Shown: positions 5,075 to 9,044 of the stretch, piece by piece
Position numbering within the stretch: position 1 is the first letter of the stretch
How the letters are laid out: every line of letters begins with the position of its first letter
Assembly (NCBI RefSeq): GCF_040290245.1
Contig: NZ_PSMQ01000063.1
Location: 1-9,044, forward strand
Direction: 5' to 3'
DNA length: 9,044 bases
Source of the DNA: Thermus_A sp040290245
GTDB taxonomy: Bacteria > Deinococcota > Deinococci > Deinococcales > Thermaceae
The notes under the pieces: generated by a model
What the model was told of the DNA's origin: nothing
Seen by the model: the letters and a program-made list of their open reading frames with translations, nothing else
Database searches by the model: none
Position numbers and translations under genes: made by a program

Positions 5075-6056
5075 GCCACTCTTCGGCAATCTGTACGGCG
5101 TTCAAGGCCGCCCCTTTGAGGAGCTGGTCCCCTACCACGAAGAGGTCCAGTCCGTTCTCGAAGGCAAGGCTTTTGCGAATCCGGCCCACCTCCACGTCCC
5201 ATTTCCCGCTGGCGGTAAGCGGCATAGGGTAGCGGTTGGCCCGAGGTTCGTCCACCACCTCCACCCCTGGGGCCTTCCGCAACACCTCCTTTGCCGCCTC
5301 GGGGGTCACCGGGCGTTCAAACTCCACGCTCACCGCCTCCGCATGGGCCCTCAACGTGGGGACCCGGACCGCGGTGGCGCTGATCCTTATGGAATGGTCG
5401 CCGAAGATCTTGTGGGTCTCCCAGACCACCTTCATCTCCTCCCGGGTATACCCATTTTCTTGGAAGGCATCTATATGAGGGATGACGTTAAAGGGAAGGG
5501 GGTGGGGAAAGACCCTGGCCCTTGGGGCCTCCCCGTGGAGGGCCCTGTGGGTCTCTGCGGATAGCTCCTCCATCCCCCCGGCCCCCGCGCCGGAGGCGGC
5601 CTGGTAGGTGGCCACGATCACCCGCCTGGCCCCAAAGGCCCGGTGCAAAGGCCAAAGCGCCATGGCCAAGATGGCCGTGGTGCAGTTGGGATTGGCGATA
5701 ATGCCCCGGTGCTGGAAGAGGGCCTCCCGGTTGATCTCGGGGACCACCAGGGGCACCCAGGGCTCGTAGCGGAAGGCGCTGGAGTTATCCACCACCACCG
5801 CCCCCCCCTCGGCCCAGAGGGGGGCCATGGCCTTGGAAATCGTCCCGCCCGCGCTGGCCAAAACCAGGTCCACAGGCAGAGGCCCCTCGGGGAGGGCCTC
5901 CACCCGGACCTCCTCCCCCTTAAAGGAAAGCCTTGTCCCTGCGGAGCGGGCAGAGGCGTAAAGCCTTAGCTCGGTCAAAGGGAAGTTCCTGGCCTCCAGG
6001 ACCTTGAGCATCTCCCGGCCCACCGCGCCTGTGGCCCCCACGATTGCCACCCTCAT
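5061..6056 (-). CDS. asd: Aspartate-semialdehyde dehydrogenase
   Basis: Asd reduces aspartyl phosphate to aspartate-4-semialdehyde with NADPH, the branch point to lysine, threonine and methionine. The 331-residue protein opens with the Rossmann loop MRVAIVGATGAVG (GATGAVG at 7-13). It has the active-site cysteine Cys125 in NPNCTT, the acid-base histidine His238 in LRAHAEAVSVEF and the substrate-binding GRIRK (291-295). ATG 6056 was chosen because it begins the dinucleotide fold and has GGAGGGG (6066-6060) just upstream; a 27-residue extension to 6137 would run into glyS and adds nothing conserved. It lies 34 nt downstream of glyS in the same direction with no promoter seen between, so the two are probably cotranscribed. 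Its 3' end overlaps that of tlyA by 14 nt. Confidence 0.96.
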   Translation of the reverse strand: MRVAIVGATGAVGREMLKVLEARNFPLTELRLYASARSAGTRLSFKGEEVRVEALPEGPLPVDLVLASAGGTISKAMAPLWAEGGAVVVDNSSAFRYEPWVPLVVPEINREALFQHRGIIANPNCTTAILAMALWPLHRAFGARRVIVATYQAASGAGAGGMEELSAETHRALHGEAPRARVFPHPLPFNVIPHIDAFQENGYTREEMKVVWETHKIFGDHSIRISATAVRVPTLRAHAEAVSVEFERPVTPEAAKEVLRKAPGVEVVDEPRANRYPMPLTASGKWDVEVGRIRKSLAFENGLDLFVVGDQLLKGAALNAVQIAEEWLKGA

Positions 6057-6090
6057 GCACCCCTCCGTCAAGAACCCCCTTGTGCAGAGC

Positions 6091-7611
6091 CTACCATCTG
6101 AGCCTCTCCCGCAAAAAGGCCTCGAGCTCATCCACATGAAGCCGGATCTGCTCCATGGTGTCCCGGTCCCGCACCGTTACCGTATCCTTGAGTTTCGTCG
6201 TCCCATCCTTGCTTTGACCGATGGTGTCGTAGTCCACGGTGAGGGCAAAGGGGGTGCCCACCTCGTCGTGGCGACGGTACGCCTTGCCGATGTTGCCCGT
6301 GTCCTCATAGAGGATGCGGCCCAGGCCCAAGGCCTGAAGACGGGCCTTTAGGCGCTTGGCGTACTCCGTGATCTCGGGCCGGTTCTTGGCCAGGGGGATG
6401 ACCACGGCCTTGATGGGGGCGAGTTGGGGCTTAAGCCTGAGGACGATGCGCTCCTCCCCACTGGGGAGCTCCTCCCGAGTAAAGGCCTCGGAAAGGAGGG
6501 CCAAAACCCCCCGGTCCACCCCCGCGGAGGGCTCGATCACGTAGGGCACAAACCACCTGCCCGTCTCGGGGTCGCGGTAGGCCAGACGGGCCGTGGAGTG
6601 CTCGTTTTTCAGCACCTTGGCGGTGATCCCCAGCTCCTCCTGGTCCTTGGTGTGGCTCCCCAGGTCGAAATCCGTCCGGTTGGCGATGCCCTCGAGCTCC
6701 TCGAGGCCGTGGGGGAAGCGGTAGAGGAGGTCCACCGTGGCTTTAGAGTAGTGGGCGAGCTCCTCTGGGGGCTGCTCAAAGGGGACCAGGTTGGCCCGGC
6801 TCAGGCCCATCTCCTGCCACCACTTAAGCCGCTCCTCCACCCAGTACCGGTGCCAGTACTCGTCCTCCCCGGGGCGGACGAAGTACTCGATCTCCATCTG
6901 CTCGAACTCCCGCACCCGGAAAAGAAAGTTTCTCGGGGTGATCTCGTTGCGGAAGGCCTTGCCAATCTGGGCAATTCCGAAGGGAAGTTTGCGGCTTGTC
7001 GCGTCCAGGACGTTCTTAAAGTTGATGAAGATCCCCTGGGCGGTCTCGGGGCGGAGGTAGGCCAAGGCGGCCTCCTCCTCCACCGGGCCCACGTAGGTTT
7101 TGAACATCATGTTGAAATAGCGGGGCGGGGTCCAGTCTCCGGCCTCCCCCGCCGCGGGGTCGATCACCCCTGCGGCGGTCAGCGCGCCCCCGGCCCGCCC
7201 GGGGCTTTGCATCATGGCCTTGATGAGAAGGGAGAACGCCCCCTCCTCCACCTCCATGGCCCGGTACAGCCGTCTGAGGACCTCCTCGGGTTGATCCTTG
7301 AGGAGGTGGTCGAGCCGGTACCGCTTCTTGGTGATCCGGTTGTCCACCATGGGGTCGGCGAAGGTGGACTCGTGGCCCGAGTAGTAGAGGACCAGGCGGT
7401 GGGTGAGGATGCTCGCATCCAGCCCCTCCATATCGTCCCGCTCATACACGTTGTGCCGCCACCAGGCCTGCTTAAGATTGTTCTTGAGCTCCACCCCCAA
7501 GGGGCCGTAGTCGTACGTCCCCTGAAGGCCTCCGTAGATCTCCGAGCCCGGAAAGATAAACCCTCTCCGTTTGCACAAGGCCACCAGTTCGTCAAGCGTC
7601 TCCGCAGGCAT
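6091..7611 (-). CDS. glyS: Glycyl-tRNA synthetase, homodimeric (eukaryote/archaeal-like) type
   Basis: This class IIa synthetase joins glycine to tRNA-Gly. The 506-residue length equals that of the structurally known T. thermophilus enzyme, and the sequence agrees with my memory of it almost throughout. The N-terminal part has GGLQGTYDYGPLG (27-39). Glycine-binding acids are Glu189 in RPETAQG, Glu240 in the motif 2 segment FEQMEIEYF, and Glu360 and Ser362 in motif 3 (VIEPSAGVDRG). Motif 2 begins FRNE at 220. The anticodon-binding domain runs from about 398 to the end (DEVGTPF, DTIGQSKDGT). ATG 7611 follows a G-rich site at 7613-7620. The region around residues 124-156 departs most from the T. 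thermophilus protein as I remember it. It heads a likely glyS-asd unit and is divergent from clpC. Confidence 0.98.
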   Translation of the reverse strand: MPAETLDELVALCKRRGFIFPGSEIYGGLQGTYDYGPLGVELKNNLKQAWWRHNVYERDDMEGLDASILTHRLVLYYSGHESTFADPMVDNRITKKRYRLDHLLKDQPEEVLRRLYRAMEVEEGAFSLLIKAMMQSPGRAGGALTAAGVIDPAAGEAGDWTPPRYFNMMFKTYVGPVEEEAALAYLRPETAQGIFINFKNVLDATSRKLPFGIAQIGKAFRNEITPRNFLFRVREFEQMEIEYFVRPGEDEYWHRYWVEERLKWWQEMGLSRANLVPFEQPPEELAHYSKATVDLLYRFPHGLEELEGIANRTDFDLGSHTKDQEELGITAKVLKNEHSTARLAYRDPETGRWFVPYVIEPSAGVDRGVLALLSEAFTREELPSGEERIVLRLKPQLAPIKAVVIPLAKNRPEITEYAKRLKARLQALGLGRILYEDTGNIGKAYRRHDEVGTPFALTVDYDTIGQSKDGTTKLKDTVTVRDRDTMEQIRLHVDELEAFLRERLRW

Positions 7612-7624
7612 CTTCCCCCCTAGG

Positions 7625-7641
7625 CGCCCCTTCTTGGGGCG
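7625..7641 (-). promoter_or_regulatory. Hairpin in the glyS leader
   Basis: On the glyS strand, CGCCCC and GGGGCG form a perfect 6-bp GC stem around the loop AAGAA, ending just before the ribosome site of glyS. The transcribed leader would be only about 35 nt, far too short for a T-box. The hairpin could modulate ribosome access or stabilise the mRNA. No T run follows, so it is not a terminator. Confidence 0.4.
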
Positions 7642-7650
7642 GTGGTCCTT

Positions 7651-7680
7651 AGTCTATGGGCATGGTGAGCCCGGGCGCAA
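7651..7680 (-). promoter_or_regulatory. glyS: Putative glyS promoter
   Basis: On the minus strand, TTGCGC (7680-7675) and TAGACT (7656-7651) are 18 nt apart, with four matches to the -10 consensus. Transcription would begin near 7645 and produce a short leader with a hairpin. An alternative minus-strand -10 box, TATTTT at 7712-7707, would give a leader of about 90 nt. Confidence 0.45.
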
Positions 7681-7705
7681 ACCTCCAAGCCTCCCTCCCT
7701 TAGGC

Positions 7706-7711
7706 TAAAAT
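7706..7711 (+). promoter_or_regulatory. clpC: Putative clpC -10 box
   Basis: TAAAAT matches the -10 consensus at five of six positions and stands out in a GC-rich gap. Transcription would start near 7718, leaving a leader of about 16 nt that carries AAGGGGG (7721-7727), 6 nt before the TTG start. No clear -35 box is seen at the right distance. I saw no heat-shock CIRCE repeat or other operator in 7612-7733. Confidence 0.5.
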
Positions 7712-7733
7712 AGGGAGACGAAGGGGGTAGACC

Positions 7734-9044
7734 TTGAACAGGTACGACGATCGCGCCAGGCTGGTTTTCCACTACGCTCGGGAGGAGGGGGCCCGGTTGG
7801 GCCACTCCATGATCGGGCCGGAGCATCTTCTTCTGGGCCTGATGCGCGAGGGGGGCACCGCGGCCCGCATCCTGTCGGAGTATGGAGCGAGCCTCGAGGC
7901 CATGCGCCGCATGGTGGAGGAGCTCGTGGGCCGGGGAGAGGGAAGCCGCACCGGTGAGCCCCCCGCCATCACCCCGAGGGCCCGGCGGGTCATGGAGCTG
8001 GCCAGCGCCGAGGCCCGGAACATGGGCTCCTCCGTCATCGGCACAGAGCATATCCTTCTGGGCATCATCCGGGAGGGGGATGGGATCGCCTACCGGATCC
8101 TCACCCATTTCGCCAAGGACATCGACACCATCCGCTGGCGCATCCTCTCCATGGCCGAGTCCCGGGAACGGGAGAAGCCCGTGAACACCCCCTTCCTGGA
8201 CGAGTACGGCCGGGACCTCACCAAGGAGGCAAGGGAGGGGAGGCTGGACCCGGTCATCGGAAGGCAGGAGGAGATCAACCGGGTCATCCAGATCCTGGCC
8301 CGGCGCACCAAGAACAACCCCGTCCTGATCGGCGACCCCGGGGTGGGCAAGACGGCCATCGTGGAGGGGTTGGCCCAGGCCATCATCGAAGGGCGCGTGC
8401 CCCCGGTGCTGCGCGGGGCCCGCATCGTCTCCGTAGACCTCGCGGGCGTGGTCGCGGGCACCAAGTACCGCGGCGAGTTCGAAGAACGCCTGCGCCAGAT
8501 CATCGAGGAGCTCAAGAACGCCAAGGTGGTGGCCTTCATCGACGAGCTGCACACCCTCATCGGGGCGGGCGGTGCCGAGGGCACCCTCGACGCGGCCAAC
8601 ATCCTCAAGCCCGCACTGGCGCGTGGTGAACTCCAGTGCATCGGTGCGACAACGCTCGACGAGTACCGCAAGTACATCGAGCGGGATGCCGCGCTCGAGC
8701 GGCGCTTCCAGCCGGTGTACGTGCGCGAGGCAACCGTCGAGGAGACCATCGCCATCCTTCAGGGCATCAAGGACCGCTACGAGGCCCACCATCGCGTCAA
8801 TATTTCCGATGAGGCGATCAAGGCGGCGGCGGAGCTGGCTGCCCGCTATGTCACCGATCGCTTCCTCCCCGATAAGGCGATCGACCTCATCGATGAGGCC
8901 GCCTCACGGGTGCGCATCCAGCGGGCTACCGCTCCCTACGCGCTGAAGGAGGCGAAGAAAGAGCTCGAGGAGGTCCTGCGGCGCAAGGAGGAGGCCATCC
9001 AGGCGCAGAACTATGAGCTGGCGGTGCAGCTGCGTGATGAAGCT
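7734..9044 (+). CDS. clpC: ATP-dependent Clp protease ATP-binding subunit ClpC, 3' end beyond the window
   Basis: ClpC is a hexameric AAA+ unfoldase that feeds proteins into ClpP. The 437 residues present cover the double Clp N-repeat (about 5-140, with IGPEHLLLGL and IGTEHILLGI), the first AAA+ module, and the start of the middle domain. The module has Walker A GDPGVGKT (200-207), Walker B VAFIDE (266-271), a sensor GATT (304-307) and the arginine fingers in ALERRF (320-325). The middle domain starts with a coiled UVR-like segment near 408-437, which marks ClpC rather than ClpB. The start is TTG: LNRYDDRARLVFHYA is the normal ClpC N-terminus, and AAGGGGG lies 6 nt upstream. No ATG lies upstream in frame within the gap. 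Codon choice changes from about 8390: GCG and CGC replace GCC, CGG and AGG. Whether clpC stands alone cannot be told. Confidence 0.95.
   Translation, partial: MNRYDDRARLVFHYAREEGARLGHSMIGPEHLLLGLMREGGTAARILSEYGASLEAMRRMVEELVGRGEGSRTGEPPAITPRARRVMELASAEARNMGSSVIGTEHILLGIIREGDGIAYRILTHFAKDIDTIRWRILSMAESREREKPVNTPFLDEYGRDLTKEAREGRLDPVIGRQEEINRVIQILARRTKNNPVLIGDPGVGKTAIVEGLAQAIIEGRVPPVLRGARIVSVDLAGVVAGTKYRGEFEERLRQIIEELKNAKVVAFIDELHTLIGAGGAEGTLDAANILKPALARGELQCIGATTLDEYRKYIERDAALERRFQPVYVREATVEETIAILQGIKDRYEAHHRVNISDEAIKAAAELAARYVTDRFLPDKAIDLIDEAASRVRIQRATAPYALKEAKKELEEVLRRKEEAIQAQNYELAVQLRDEA

Noticed and set aside
6057..6137. 27-residue N-terminal extension of Asd
   Set aside because: It overlaps glyS, is not family-like, and the ATG at 6056 has a good ribosome site and starts the Rossmann fold.
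6424..7623. 399-codon open frame antisense to glyS
   Set aside because: It mirrors a highly conserved synthetase and arises from G/C-only third positions, which remove stop codons on the other strand. The product is low-complexity and has no recognisable motif.
7612..7650. T-box riboswitch upstream of glyS
   Set aside because: The leader is too short and shows no specifier stem or T-box sequence.
7620..8792. 390-codon open frame antisense to clpC
   Set aside because: It lies opposite the conserved ClpC N-domain and AAA+ module, with composition typical of antisense frames in Thermus DNA.

Overview
The window looks like chromosomal DNA of a Thermus species. It is very GC-rich with strong G/C preference at third codon positions (GCC, CTC, CGG, GAG, GGG). 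It carries a 506-residue glycyl-tRNA synthetase with the length and motif residues I remember for the Thermus thermophilus enzyme. Genes are packed tightly and several start codons lie 6-7 nt after a TANNNT-like -10 box, which is the leaderless arrangement common in Deinococcus-Thermus. This is a housekeeping region: I see no CRISPR array, insertion sequence, phage gene or tRNA.

Layout, left to right. 1-952 (+): the 3' part of a TrmA/RlmD-type RNA m5U methyltransferase whose first 217 nt change frame at least twice. 953-1044: a promoter and a 19-codon proline-rich leader ORF that ends on the hisF start. 1045-2429 (+): hisF and fused hisIE. 2426-2629 (-): a small membrane zinc-ribbon protein. 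2639-2662: a bidirectional promoter built from two abutting 12-bp palindromes. 2656-3623 (+): glpX, with one frameshift at a C8 tract. 3620-4355 (-): an overlapping pair, an unknown 102-residue protein and a secreted, possibly outer-membrane, 144-residue protein. 4361-4367: a second bidirectional start-proximal promoter. 4373-5074 (+): tlyA. 5061-7611 (-): glyS followed by asd. 7612-7733: the divergent glyS/clpC control region. 7734 to the end (+): clpC, partial.

Functions. HisF and HisIE cover three steps of histidine biosynthesis. GlpX is a gluconeogenic class II fructose-1,6-bisphosphatase. Asd makes aspartate semialdehyde for lysine, threonine and methionine. GlyS charges tRNA-Gly. TlyA and the RlmD-like enzyme modify RNA. 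ClpC is an AAA+ unfoldase that partners ClpP.

The points I would follow up first are the leaderless leader peptide coupled to an SD-less hisF, the two overlapping divergent leaderless promoters, a run of nine consecutive A/T-ending codons near the 3' end of glpX, and a change in codon choice halfway through clpC. The glpX frameshift and the first methyltransferase frameshift lie at C runs, so single-base errors in the assembly must be ruled out first.
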